A DNA stretch of 64,000 nt, from assembly GCA_041389495.1 (NCBI GenBank), contig JAWKRT010000001.1:2341376-2405375 (forward strand), in the 5' to 3' direction. Positions 23,661 to 32,270 of the stretch are shown one piece after another. The position numbers and the translations under genes were made by a program. This DNA is from Myxococcota bacterium. Lineage in GTDB: Bacteria; Myxococcota_A; UBA9160; UBA4427. The notes under the pieces are model-generated. The model did no database searches and was not told where the DNA came from. It saw only the letters and a list, made by a program, of their open reading frames with translations. The stretch's first letter is position 1. Each line of letters begins with the position of its first letter.

Positions 23661-26123
23661 GTGGACCACTCCGCGCAGCTCGCGTTGATCGAATCGCACA
23701 TCGACTCGGGCGTGCAGCGCGGCCTCGGCCACCTCGTCCTCGAGGACGAGCGGCTCGACGGCCGCTTCGTGACGATCGATGGGGAGCGGCGGCTCAACTT
23801 CGGATCGTGCAGCTATCTCGGCCTCGAGCTCGACGAGCGCCTCAAGCGCGCGTCGATCGACGCGGTCGAGCGCTACGGCACGCAGATCTCGTCGTCGCGC
23901 ACCTACGTGTCGTCGCCGCAGTACCTCGAGCTCGAGCATCTGCTCGAACGGATCTTCGACGCGCACGTCGTGACGACGGCGACGACGACCCTCGCGCACT
24001 TCTCCGCGTTCCCCGTGCTGATCGGCGGGCGCGACGTCGTGCTGCTCGACCAGAGCGTGCACGCGAGCGTGCAGCTCACGTCCTCGATGCTGCGCTCGGG
24101 CGGGACGCGCATCGAGACGGTCCGGCACAGCGACCTCGCGATGCTCGAAGAGCGTGTCGAGGCGCTCTCGCGCGAGTGCGATCGCGTCTGGTACCTGGCC
24201 GACGGCGTGTACAGCATGGCGGGCGACACCGCGCCGATCGGCGCCCTGCAGGCGCTGCTCGATCGGCATCCGCAGCTGCACCTCTATGTCGACGACGCGC
24301 ATGGGATGAGCTGGCGGGGACGGCACGGGCGCGGCGTCGCGCTCGAGAAGTACGCGCTGCACCCGCGCATGGTCGTCACGACGAGCCTGTCGAAGTCGTT
24401 CGCGGGCGGGGGGGCGGCGATCGTCGTCCCCGATCCTCAGCTCGCGCGGCGCCTCCGGCTGCTCGGCCCGTCGCTGATCTTCGGCGGTCCCATGCAGCCA
24501 GCGCTGCTCGGAGCGGCGATCGCGTCGGCGCGCATCCATCTCTCGCCCGAGATCGAGTCGCTGCAGGCGGACCTGCAGGCGCGTCTCGAGCTCTGCAACG
24601 ATCGCCTGGCGAGCGCGGGCATCCCGCTCGCGTCGTCGCAGCGCACGCCGGTGCGATTCGTCGCGTGCGGACCGGTGCGGGTCGCATACGCGCTCGGCCA
24701 GCGGCTCACGCGCGAGGGCTTCCACGTGAACGCGGTCGGGTTCCCGGCCGTCTCCACGCGTCGCACCGGCATCCGCTTCACCTTGACGCGCCACCTCGAG
24801 CCCGGCGACATCGAGGCGCTCGTCGACGCGATCGATCGGCACTTCGAGGCGGCCTTCCGCGAGACGGGTGATTCGCCGACGGAGGTGTTCGCGGACTTCC
24901 GCCTCCCCGAGACGCATCGCTTCGCGACGTCGGGAACGGCGACGCCGCGCGCGGCCGCGCGCGCGCGCCACGTGGAGCTCGCGTGCGCGGCGACCATCGC
25001 CGACGTGCCCGAGGTGACGTGGAACCAGTGCTTCGGCGGCCGGGGCGCGTTCGACGTCGCCGGCCAGCGCTTCGCCGAGCGGCTGCTCGGCCGCGAGGCG
25101 GCCGGACCGAACGCGTCGACGTTCCGCTACTACCGCGGCGTCGACGCGCGCGGCCGGACGGTCGTCGCCGCGCCCTTCTCGTGCTTCCGCTGGAAGGTCG
25201 ACGTCGACGCGGACGAGGCCGTGTCGCGCGTCGTCGAGGAGCGACGGCGCGAGGACCCCGAGTACCTGACGGTGCGCGCCTTCGCGGCCGGAACGCTGCT
25301 CTCCGAGGGCGACCACCTGTTCCTCGACCGCGAGAGCGGCGACGAGTGGCGCGACGGGCTCGCCCGCATGCTCGAAGCCGTGCGGCGCGACGCGCGCGCT
25401 CTCGAGGCCGAGATGATCGTGCTGCGCGACCTGCCGGCCGACGACGACGAGCTGCGCGCCTTCCTCGAGGGCGAGGGCTTCGTGGCGCGCGAGGGGCCGA
25501 CCTCGCACGCCGTCGAGATCGCGTGGCGGACCGAAGAGGAGTTCCTGGCGGGGCTCACGCCGAAGAGCCGCTACGCGCAGCGTCGACAGGTGATGCCCTT
25601 CGACGCGCACTACGAGCGCGAGATCGTCGGCAAGGGAACGCGCCGGCTGCGCGACGACGAGCACGCGCACCTGTGGGATCTGTACTGCCAGGTCAAGCGC
25701 CGCAGTCTCGCGTTCAATACGTTCGACCTGCCGGACGACGTGTTCCGCCTCGCCGAGGCGGACCCGAGCTGGGAGCTCACGCTGCTCCACCCGCGCGAGG
25801 AACTCGCGGGCGGCGGCGTCGAGGGGCGCGACCTCCCGTGCGCGGTCGGCGCGTGCTTCGTGGGTCGCGGCGTCTACGTGCCGACCGTCCTCGGCATGGA
25901 CGATCGCTACGCGCGGACCGCGGGGCTGTACCGCCAGATGCTCCGCCACGCGCTGCTGCGCGCGGCCGAGCTCGGACTGCCGCGCGTCCACCTGGGCTAC
26001 GGGTCCGACCTCGAGAAGCGTCGCTTCGGTGCGGTCGCCCGGCGCTCGACGATGTACGTGCTCGCCGACGACACCTACGCGTTCGAGGCCCTCGCCCAGA
26101 TCGAGGCGAACCTCGGTCGCTAG
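23661..26123 (+). CDS. Alpha-oxoamine synthase fused to GNAT/FemAB-like N-acyltransferase
   Basis: 820 residues from GTG 23661, which has GAGGGGGGAAGG just upstream. ATG 23601 and GTG 23565 are alternatives. Residues 1-400 are a PLP enzyme of the AONS/KBL/serine palmitoyltransferase family: LNFGSCSYLGLELDERL, the YVDDAHGMSW Asp motif (about 210) and the Schiff-base Lys in TTSLSKSFAGGG (about 245). This family condenses an amino acid with an acyl-CoA or acyl-ACP and releases CO2. Residues about 435-820 resemble bacterial GNAT/FemAB-like acyltransferases (for example KSRYAQRRQV and LGMDDRYARTAGLYRQM). Condensation followed by N-acylation is the logic of ceramide synthesis, so the fusion may make an N-acyl long-chain base. 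Lipid product is inference. Confidence 0.8.
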   Translation: MDHSAQLALIESHIDSGVQRGLGHLVLEDERLDGRFVTIDGERRLNFGSCSYLGLELDERLKRASIDAVERYGTQISSSRTYVSSPQYLELEHLLERIFDAHVVTTATTTLAHFSAFPVLIGGRDVVLLDQSVHASVQLTSSMLRSGGTRIETVRHSDLAMLEERVEALSRECDRVWYLADGVYSMAGDTAPIGALQALLDRHPQLHLYVDDAHGMSWRGRHGRGVALEKYALHPRMVVTTSLSKSFAGGGAAIVVPDPQLARRLRLLGPSLIFGGPMQPALLGAAIASARIHLSPEIESLQADLQARLELCNDRLASAGIPLASSQRTPVRFVACGPVRVAYALGQRLTREGFHVNAVGFPAVSTRRTGIRFTLTRHLEPGDIEALVDAIDRHFEAAFRETGDSPTEVFADFRLPETHRFATSGTATPRAAARARHVELACAATIADVPEVTWNQCFGGRGAFDVAGQRFAERLLGREAAGPNASTFRYYRGVDARGRTVVAAPFSCFRWKVDVDADEAVSRVVEERRREDPEYLTVRAFAAGTLLSEGDHLFLDRESGDEWRDGLARMLEAVRRDARALEAEMIVLRDLPADDDELRAFLEGEGFVAREGPTSHAVEIAWRTEEEFLAGLTPKSRYAQRRQVMPFDAHYEREIVGKGTRRLRDDEHAHLWDLYCQVKRRSLAFNTFDLPDDVFRLAEADPSWELTLLHPREELAGGGVEGRDLPCAVGACFVGRGVYVPTVLGMDDRYARTAGLYRQMLRHALLRAAELGLPRVHLGYGSDLEKRRFGAVARRSTMYVLADDTYAFEALAQIEANLGR

Positions 26124-26130
26124 CCCGTCG

Positions 26131-26193
26131 CGTCAGACCGTCGAGTCGTCTCGTCAGACCGTCGAGTCGTCTCGTCAGACCGTCCAGTCGTCG
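26131..26193. repeat. Three tandem 21-bp repeats carrying duplicated stop codons
   Basis: Units at 26131-26151, 26152-26172 and 26173-26193. The first two are identical and the third differs at two positions. Read on the minus strand each unit spells the last six codons of the Nudix gene plus its TGA (RDD, W or S, TV, stop). The gene's own terminus has therefore been copied twice downstream. The array occupies the gap between two convergent genes. Confidence 0.9.
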
Positions 26194-26912
26194 CGCAGGT
26201 AGACCCAGCCCGTGTCGCGCATCTCGAGCCGGTGCCGGCCGCCCGCCAGGCTCGCGTCCGCGGCCTCGTAGCCCGCGTCGCCGTCGTAGAGTGCGACCGC
26301 ACCGGTGTCGCTCATGACGATGCGGGTCTCGTAGATCTCGGGCACCGCGGCCTGCGAGCGGTCGAGCGCGTCGTCGACGCTGGCATAGCGAGCGAGGCGC
26401 TCGAGGGTGATCCACGTGGGGGGCGCGAGCTCGATCTCCCCCGCCTGCCTGCGGGCCATGGCGTCGGCGGGCCGGATCCAGCGGTGCGCCTTGATCTCGC
26501 CGTCGTCGATCGTCACGAGCCCGTGCGGCGCGCGCGCCACGAAGAACCAGGTGAGGAACCGCTTGGGCGTCATCGACGGCGGCGTCCAGTGCGAGAACGG
26601 CACCAGCGTCCGCTCGTCGACGTCGAGCCCGGCCTCCTCGCCGGCCTCGCGCACGGCCGCGCGGCGCGCGCACGCGAGATCGTCGTTGCGCGCGAGCCCT
26701 TCGCGGTCGGCATCGTCGACGCGGCCTCCCGGGAAGACCCACATTCCGCCCACGAACGCGAGCTTCGAGTTGCGGCGGAGCATGAGCGTCTCGAGCCCCC
26801 CGGCGCCGTCCTCGCAATCGCGGAGGAGGATGACGGTCGCCGCGGGCACGCCCGGCCGGCCCTCCGGCGGTGTCTCCGCGATCCATCGCTCGTAGCGCTC
26901 GCGATCGAACAC
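26175..26912 (-). CDS. Nudix hydrolase (NUDT7/NUDT19-like)
   Basis: 245 residues. The Nudix box is recognisable in WVFPGGRVDDADREGL...ARRAAVREAGEEAGLDV. The core REAGEEAGL is intact, and the segment between the GG and the REx2EE helix is enlarged, as in the NUDT7/NUDT19 and coenzyme-A-hydrolysing group. An N-terminal strand (PAATVILLRD) and LMLRRNSKLAFVGG precede it, again typical of that group. It may cleave CoA or acyl-CoA, which fits the CoA-thioester enzymes upstream (CitE-like and MaoC-like) on the same strand after 33 bp. The gene ends in the 21-bp tandem array, and the protein's last residues are DDWTV. Confidence 0.83.
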   Translation of the reverse strand: MFDRERYERWIAETPPEGRPGVPAATVILLRDCEDGAGGLETLMLRRNSKLAFVGGMWVFPGGRVDDADREGLARNDDLACARRAAVREAGEEAGLDVDERTLVPFSHWTPPSMTPKRFLTWFFVARAPHGLVTIDDGEIKAHRWIRPADAMARRQAGEIELAPPTWITLERLARYASVDDALDRSQAAVPEIYETRIVMSDTGAVALYDGDAGYEAADASLAGGRHRLEMRDTGWVYLRDDWTV

Positions 26913-26945
26913 GCGATTCCTCCGTCGCGGAACGTGCGGCCCGCG

Positions 26946-27854
26946 TCAGGCCCGTTCGCCGCCTTCGGCGCGCGCGAGCAGCGCCCGCGCGCGCGCGAGG
27001 TGCGGAGCATCGACCATCTCGCCGCGGAAGGCGAACGCGCCGCGGCCCGTCGCCGCGTGCGCTTCGTAGGCGGCGACGAGTTCGCGCGCCTCGGCGACGG
27101 CGCGCGCATCCGGCCCGAACGCCGCGTTCACGACCGGGATCTGCCGCGGATGGATCGTGAGCTTGCCCGTGAACCCCATCGCGGCCGCCGCATGCGCCTC
27201 GCCGCGGAGACCCTCGTCGTCGTCGAGCGCGGTGAAGACGCCGTCGACGGCGGCGATTCCGGCGCTCGCCGCGGCGAGCAGGGCGAGGGAACGCGCGAGC
27301 CGGAACACCTCGAGGTACGCGCCGCCGTCGTCGCGCGTCGCGCGCGCGCCGAGCGCGGCCGACAGATCCTCGGCGCCCCAGGTGAGCGCGACGAGGCGCG
27401 GCCCGTCGGCGATCTCTTCGAGGCGGAAGACGGCGCGCGGCGTCTCGGTCGCGATCGCGGCGACGCCGACGGAGCGCGACGGTCGTCCGGCAGCTCGCTC
27501 GGCGGCCTCGATTCGCTCGTCGAGCGCGGCGAGATCGCGAGCGGATTCGACCTTCGGCGCGAGCACGACGTCGGCGTGCGCGCCGGCCATCGCGACGTCG
27601 TCCTCGTTCCACGGTGTCGACGCGGGGTTCACGCGCACGACGCGGGCTGCGCGGACGCTCGTCGCGGAGAGCCACGCTCGCGCGCGGTCGCGCGCCGCGG
27701 GCTTGTCCGCCGGCGCGACGGAGTCCTCGAGGTCGAGGATCAGCGCGTCCGCCTCGAGCGACGCCGCTCGCGCGAGCATGCGGTCGCTCGCGGCGGGGAC
27801 GAAGTGCCAGGTGCGCCAGCTGCGGGCGCGCGCGCGGAGCGCTTCGAGACTCAC
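26946..27854 (-). CDS. HpcH/HpaI aldolase / CitE-like CoA-ester lyase
   Basis: 302 residues from GTG 27854, chosen because it overlaps the MaoC stop by GTGA. The frame extends to 27887 within the MaoC gene. The TIM-barrel motifs are [15 protein letters not shown] at the start, [18 protein letters not shown] (substrate and metal Asp/Glu), [21 protein letters not shown] (metal Asp) and [16 protein letters not shown] near the end. This is the malyl-CoA / methylmalyl-CoA / citryl-CoA lyase family, cleaving or forming a 3-hydroxyacid CoA thioester. Coupling to a MaoC hydratase resembles the mesaconyl-CoA hydratase plus methylmalyl-CoA lyase pairing, so a C4/C5 dicarboxyl-CoA step is a reasonable guess. 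Confidence 0.85.
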   Translation of the reverse strand: MSLEALRARARSWRTWHFVPAASDRMLARAASLEADALILDLEDSVAPADKPAARDRARAWLSATSVRAARVVRVNPASTPWNEDDVAMAGAHADVVLAPKVESARDLAALDERIEAAERAAGRPSRSVGVAAIATETPRAVFRLEEIADGPRLVALTWGAEDLSAALGARATRDDGGAYLEVFRLARSLALLAAASAGIAAVDGVFTALDDDEGLRGEAHAAAAMGFTGKLTIHPRQIPVVNAAFGPDARAVAEARELVAAYEAHAATGRGAFAFRGEMVDAPHLARARALLARAEGGERA

Positions 27855-28300
27855 GGGCGGCGCAGCATCATCGCCGCGCGTCGACAACGCGCCACGATCT
27901 CGCCGCGCTGGTTCCGCGCGCGGTGCTCGAACGTCACGATTCCCCAGCCCGGGTTCGAGCGCGACTCGCGCTTGTCGAGCACCTCGGTCGAGGCGGTCAA
28001 CGTGTCACCGAGAAGCACGGGCTTCGGGAACTCGACCTTCTCGAAGCCGAGGTTGCCGACGGTCGTTCCGAGCGTGGTGTCCGAGACGCTCAGGCCGACG
28101 AGCAACCCGAGCGTGAAGAGGCTGTTCACGAGCCGCTCTCCGAAGTGCGACGACTTCGCGAACTCCGCGTCCAGGTGGAGCGGCTGCGGGTTCATGGTGA
28201 GCGTGGAGAAGAGGAGGTTGTCGGTCTCGGTCACGGTGCGCGAGGGCGCGTGCTCGAACACCTGTCCGACCGAGAGCTCTTCGAAGTACCGGCCTGCCAT
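27851..28300 (-). CDS. MaoC-like hot-dog dehydratase
   Basis: 149 residues. It is a single hot-dog domain of the MaoC / R-specific enoyl-CoA hydratase family: [46 protein letters not shown], where the Asn-Pro-x-x-x-His series is the usual hydratase signature. The first catalytic position, normally Asp in ITEADI or similar, reads [26 protein letters not shown] and [23 protein letters not shown] complete the fold. It would add or remove water from a CoA thioester in the cytoplasm. It is translationally coupled to the CitE-like lyase, suggesting consecutive reactions. Confidence 0.87.
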   Translation of the reverse strand: MAGRYFEELSVGQVFEHAPSRTVTETDNLLFSTLTMNPQPLHLDAEFAKSSHFGERLVNSLFTLGLLVGLSVSDTTLGTTVGNLGFEKVEFPKPVLLGDTLTASTEVLDKRESRSNPGWGIVTFEHRARNQRGEIVARCRRAAMMLRRP

Positions 28301-28446
28301 TGGGGCTGGGTACCAGACGGCGGCCCACCCGGCATCCGGCGCGGGGCGGATCGGACGCGCCCAGGGGATTCATGCGAGACGCGAAATTCGCGCCTCAACA
28401 ATTCGGAAGAACTCAGGAAAGCCGGCGAGCACGTTCGGCGACGCTG
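28301..28446. other. Intergenic region upstream of the MaoC gene
   Basis: 146 bp between the stop of the DUF1501 gene and the start of the MaoC gene, both on the minus strand. It contains a relatively AT-rich patch around 28380-28425, with a short palindrome CGCGAAATTCGCG (28380-28392). It probably holds the terminator of one unit and the promoter of the next, but I see no convincing -35/-10 pair. Confidence 0.35.
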
Positions 28447-29949
28447 CTACCGGATGGGCTCGAACGCCGTGAGGCCCGCCCGCTGGGAGGGCGTGAGTCC
28501 GTTGAAGGGCAGGGCCCCGTCGAAGCTCGCGAGATCGTTGTGGAGAGCCAGGTAGTTCAGCACCACGGCCTCGGCGAGGCGGTCGACCGAGTTGCTGACG
28601 AGCGTCGCCGCGGTCTCGAGCGAGCCGTTCGAGCGGAAGTACCCGATCTGGTTTCCCACCGTCTGGGGCGTCAGCGCGGGCCGCGGCCCGAGGAGCGGCG
28701 GGTTGTAGGCGAGCATGAACACCGACGACGTCGACGCGTTGTCGGACTTCCAGATGCCCTTCCCGCGACCCTGCGCCGAGTCGTCGTTCTCGCCGTTGCT
28801 CGACACGGCGCCGTCGCTGAAGACGTAGATCATCACCTGCTGGTTGAGCAGCGCGGCGTACTCGAGGATCGCGCCGATGCACTGGCCGGCCGACTCGTCG
28901 CGACGCTCGCCCGTCGAGCGCGTGCTGTCGTGGTAGTCGTAGCCGCCGAGCTCGATCGTTCCCGCGCCCGCGAACCCGTTCAGCACGAGCTTCATGACGC
29001 TCGCGGTCTTGCGCAGGTCGCCGTTCGAGTTGATCTCCGCGGGCGTGATGACCTGGTTCAGCACCGGATCGTTCGAAGGGTCGAGCGCCGTCGGGCTGCC
29101 GAACGTCTGGACGAGGCTCGCGCTCTGGATGTAGCCGCAGTGCACGAGGTCCTCGATCAGCTGATCCTCGTCGATCGTTCCGAGCTTGAGCGCGCTGATC
29201 TGCTCGACGGCCGACATCACCGCGCCGGCGTCCGCCTGACCCAGCATGTTGACGAGCTTGCCCGTGTCGACGAGGCCCGTCGCATCGGACGGACGGTCGA
29301 TCTTGGTCGGCCGGATCGCGGGGTCGATCATCGCCATCGGTGCGATCGAGCGTCCCCCCGAGTCGGTGTTGTCCGTGCCGATGAGCGTGAGGAGCTCGCC
29401 ATCCGCGCCCGCGGCGGCGATGCCGTACATCGGGTTGTGCGGATTGTTCTGCGTGTCGTTCTCGGAACGCGCGCACACGACCACGCCGTTCGTCTGCGCG
29501 AGCGTCGTGGCCTGCGCGCGCTGGACGATGCCGCGCAGCATCGCGGAGTCGGTGTGGAACGCGAGCCCGAGCGTCTGATCGACGAAGGCCGGATCGGTCG
29601 GCAGCATGTCGGTGGGGATGCCGAGCTTCACGTAGCCGTCGACGCCGAGCGGACCGAGCTGCCCGGCCTGGTCGCCGACCAGCACGTTTCCGCCGGCGAT
29701 GTTGGCACCGCCCGCCAGGTCGAAGCAGATGAACGGGATCTTGCCGGCGCCGCCGAGCGACCCGCCACAGCTGGGAGCCGCGCTCGCGTGACGGGCGATG
29801 ATCGTCGAGAGCGAGGGGACGAGTGCCATGCCGAGGCCGCCGAGCAGCCCCCGGCCGAGGAACTCGCGCCGCGTGACGGGCTTTCGGTGGCCGAGCCGGC
29901 GGGAGCTCTCCAGGGAGCGGCGCTCGAGATCGCGGAGCTTCGGGTTCAT
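28447..29949 (-). CDS. Tat-exported DUF1501 family protein
   Basis: 500 residues. A twin-arginine signal is clear: KPVTRREFLGRGLLGGLGMALVPSLS, with export expected after the ARHASAAP region. The mature protein has DUF1501-family features: FICFDLAGGANIAGGNVLVG at the start, a central HNPMYGIA segment and GGYDYHDST with a following Asp/His-rich metal-like site, then MIYVFSDGAVSSNG. The fold is related to alkaline phosphatase/sulfatase-type enzymes, and DUF1501 genes in Planctomycetes pair with cytochrome-like DUF1553/1588 genes. It is the last gene of a three-gene operon with a LamG-cytochrome lipoprotein and a DUF1588-like haem protein. Activity unknown. Confidence 0.82.
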   Translation of the reverse strand: MNPKLRDLERRSLESSRRLGHRKPVTRREFLGRGLLGGLGMALVPSLSTIIARHASAAPSCGGSLGGAGKIPFICFDLAGGANIAGGNVLVGDQAGQLGPLGVDGYVKLGIPTDMLPTDPAFVDQTLGLAFHTDSAMLRGIVQRAQATTLAQTNGVVVCARSENDTQNNPHNPMYGIAAAGADGELLTLIGTDNTDSGGRSIAPMAMIDPAIRPTKIDRPSDATGLVDTGKLVNMLGQADAGAVMSAVEQISALKLGTIDEDQLIEDLVHCGYIQSASLVQTFGSPTALDPSNDPVLNQVITPAEINSNGDLRKTASVMKLVLNGFAGAGTIELGGYDYHDSTRSTGERRDESAGQCIGAILEYAALLNQQVMIYVFSDGAVSSNGENDDSAQGRGKGIWKSDNASTSSVFMLAYNPPLLGPRPALTPQTVGNQIGYFRSNGSLETAATLVSNSVDRLAEAVVLNYLALHNDLASFDGALPFNGLTPSQRAGLTAFEPIR

Positions 29950-30025
29950 GCGGTTCGTCCTCTTCGAACTTCGCGACGGGTCGCGCGGCGCGGGCGCGCG
30001 CGACGGGCCGCGGCGGCGGGGTCGT

Positions 30026-32182
30026 TCAGTGGAGCGTCACCACGGCGCTGCCGAGGACCGCGGTGCACGCGGCCTTCACGGTGTCCTTCGTCCGCTGCGC
30101 GTCGCACACCGTGCAGCTCGCATTCAGGCTCGAGATCAGTGCGTGCACCTCGGCCTTCACCCCTGCGGTGCTCGGCTGGTTCGGGATGCCGACGCCCATC
30201 ATCTTGTCGACGATCGGGTCGACGACCAGGTCGGCGTTCGCGCCTGCGAAGGCGGTGGCGACCGGCGCGTCGAACGCGAACGTGCTGCCCGGGCCGAAGA
30301 ACGCGTCGCGCGCCACCGGGTCCTCGACGAGCTCGTCGCAGTACTCGAGCGCGAGCTTCGAGATGCCCATCTGGTTCGAGGAGACGAACGTGCGCAGGTC
30401 GAAGCCGGCCGGGAGCTGCTCCTGGAGGGCGACGAACTGGGACTGCACCGCCGGCGTCGCCGGGCTCACGCCCGTGAGCGTCGCCATGCTCGCGTTCACG
30501 AGCTCGAAGTTGCGGAGCCCCTCGGCGGGCACGGGCGGCAGCACGCTCGTGTCGACACCGGCCGGCGTCACCGTCTCGACGAAGTCGTGCTCGTAGCCGT
30601 CGACGATCTCGATGTCGATCTCGAATACGTCGAGCCCGGCTCCCTGGTCCTGGGCGATGACCGAGCAGAGGCGCGAGATCTGCGTGGGCTGTCCGAACGA
30701 TGCCGCGTCCACGTTCGCGAACGCCTGGCCGTTCACGGGCATCACGCCGTTCACCGCGATGCGCAGCCCGGCGATGCGGAGCCCGTTCGCGGCGTTCGCG
30801 TAGAAGACCGGCTGACAGAACAGGTAGCTGTTCGAGTCGAGCTCGCTCACGAGGAACTCGAGATAGGCGCCCGGGCCCGCCCACTGGCTGACGTCGAAGC
30901 GCAGCACGACCTTCCGGCCGACGCCGGCGAGGTAGTTCTGGTTGATCTGCTGGGGCGTGAGCGCCTGGTCGTAGATCGCGACGAGCTGGATCTTGCCCTT
31001 CCACTGGCGGTTGTTGGTGCGCTCGTTGCCGAGGAGGAACGAGTAGTCGCTCGCCCAGTTCCACATGGGCTGGGCCTCGACCGGATCGACGTCGTCGGTG
31101 AACAGGCCGTCGACGTAGATGCGGCGGCCCGCACCGAGGCTGTACGTGAGCACGACGTGCTGCAGCGTGGCCTGGGCGTCGCGGTCCATGTCGTAGGTGA
31201 TGAGGTCGGGCGTGCCGTTGGTGGAGATGTTCGCCGAGGTGTTGCGGTTGCGGAACGCGTACTGGTAGAAGACCTGGCCGAGCGTGAAGTTCCGGCTCGA
31301 CGTGTTCTGCGAGTAGCTGATGATGCGGGGCGTGTTGTCGCCCTGGTCGATGTTCGCAGGCACGATCCAGGCCTCGACGGTGTACTGCTGCGTGCCGGTC
31401 CCCGGCGCCGCGATGCGGTCGTAGAGCTTGCGCGAGGTGGCGGGCCCCGCGATCGCGCGGCCGTCGACGATGTCGATGCCGTAGCTCGGGAGCCACGACA
31501 CGTCGGCGCCTTCGAGCGTGAGGTCGATGGCCGGAGCCATGCCGCTCGTGTCGGCCACGGTCGTTCCCGTGCCCTCCTTGAACTCCCACAGCGCGATCAG
31601 ATTGTTGGCATAGCGTTCGTCGCTCGAGTCGAGCTCGACGCCGTCCGCCATCATCTGCTGACTCGTGCGAATCGTTCCGGGGTCGACGCCGGCGCCCGTG
31701 TAGCTGATCTGCGTCGCCCAGTCGGCGATCGCGGCGCGCATCTCCTCGGCGTTCACCGTGCACACGCCCCAGCAGTAGTGGAGGTCCACCGCGAGGCGCT
31801 GCACCAGGCGCGATGCGAGCGGATTGCCGAGGTTCACCTTCTGGTTGTTCATCGAGGCGTAGTAGGCGGTCGCCGTGTCGGCATGCGCGATCGCGGGGGT
31901 GCCCGGGCCCGAGCCCGCGTGGCAGGAGGCACACTGGGCCTGGAGGATCGGCAGCACGGTCGTCTCGAACGCGGGGATCGACTGTGCCGGGTCGGGAGCG
32001 GAGCCCCCGCCGCCGCCCGGGAGCGTGCTTCCGCTCGACGACGAGCCTCCCGAGCCGGGGCTGCCGCCGCCGTAGTCGCCGCAGGCCGTCGCGCCCGCGA
32101 CCACGAACGCGATTCCGAGCGCGAGCCCGATGCCGCGGAGTCGGGGCGACTTCCTCTCGTTGCAGGCGTGCGCGGACTTCAT
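30026..32182 (-). CDS. LamG-domain lipoprotein with a c-type haem site
   Basis: 718 residues. The leader ends VVAGATAC, giving a lipidated Cys34, followed by a Gly/Ser-rich linker and a haem-binding CASCH at about 84-88 in a context like small planctomycete-type cytochromes (TVLPILQAQCASCHAG). Residues about 195-385 form a LamG/concanavalin-like beta sandwich (LIALWEFKEGTGTTVADTSG, then YTVEAWIVPANI and RIYVDGLF). The rest has no known domain and ends with a cysteine cluster (NASCTVCDAQ). It should sit on the periplasmic side or cell surface, carry one electron-transferring haem and bind a polymer or protein. It is the middle gene of the three-gene operon, with GAGGAG before the start. Confidence 0.78.
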   Translation of the reverse strand: MKSAHACNERKSPRLRGIGLALGIAFVVAGATACGDYGGGSPGSGGSSSSGSTLPGGGGGSAPDPAQSIPAFETTVLPILQAQCASCHAGSGPGTPAIAHADTATAYYASMNNQKVNLGNPLASRLVQRLAVDLHYCWGVCTVNAEEMRAAIADWATQISYTGAGVDPGTIRTSQQMMADGVELDSSDERYANNLIALWEFKEGTGTTVADTSGMAPAIDLTLEGADVSWLPSYGIDIVDGRAIAGPATSRKLYDRIAAPGTGTQQYTVEAWIVPANIDQGDNTPRIISYSQNTSSRNFTLGQVFYQYAFRNRNTSANISTNGTPDLITYDMDRDAQATLQHVVLTYSLGAGRRIYVDGLFTDDVDPVEAQPMWNWASDYSFLLGNERTNNRQWKGKIQLVAIYDQALTPQQINQNYLAGVGRKVVLRFDVSQWAGPGAYLEFLVSELDSNSYLFCQPVFYANAANGLRIAGLRIAVNGVMPVNGQAFANVDAASFGQPTQISRLCSVIAQDQGAGLDVFEIDIEIVDGYEHDFVETVTPAGVDTSVLPPVPAEGLRNFELVNASMATLTGVSPATPAVQSQFVALQEQLPAGFDLRTFVSSNQMGISKLALEYCDELVEDPVARDAFFGPGSTFAFDAPVATAFAGANADLVVDPIVDKMMGVGIPNQPSTAGVKAEVHALISSLNASCTVCDAQRTKDTVKAACTAVLGSAVVTLH

Positions 32183-32270
32183 GCGGGCACTCCTCGATTC
32201 CCTCTGGACGAACGCTCGATGCCGATGCGGGAGCAGGGCAGGGCGCGACCTCTCGCCGCGCGCGTGCCCG

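Noticed and set aside
22026..25991. Long minus-strand open frame of about 1321 codons
   Set aside because: It is antisense to the clear oxoamine synthase fusion and out of frame with the histidine kinase; no family features.
22055..26123. A CqsA/CqsS-type quorum-sensing pair
   Set aside because: The kinase lacks the membrane helices of CqsS, and the synthase carries a large acyltransferase fusion absent from CqsA. A signalling role remains possible, but this specific name is not supported.
26131..26193. Short CRISPR array
   Set aside because: The units are directly adjacent with no spacers and match the end of the Nudix gene, so it is a simple tandem duplication.
27855..27887. Longer CitE-like start overlapping the MaoC gene by 37 bp
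   Set aside because: The GTG at 27854 makes the usual 4-bp overlap and leaves the family N-terminus intact.
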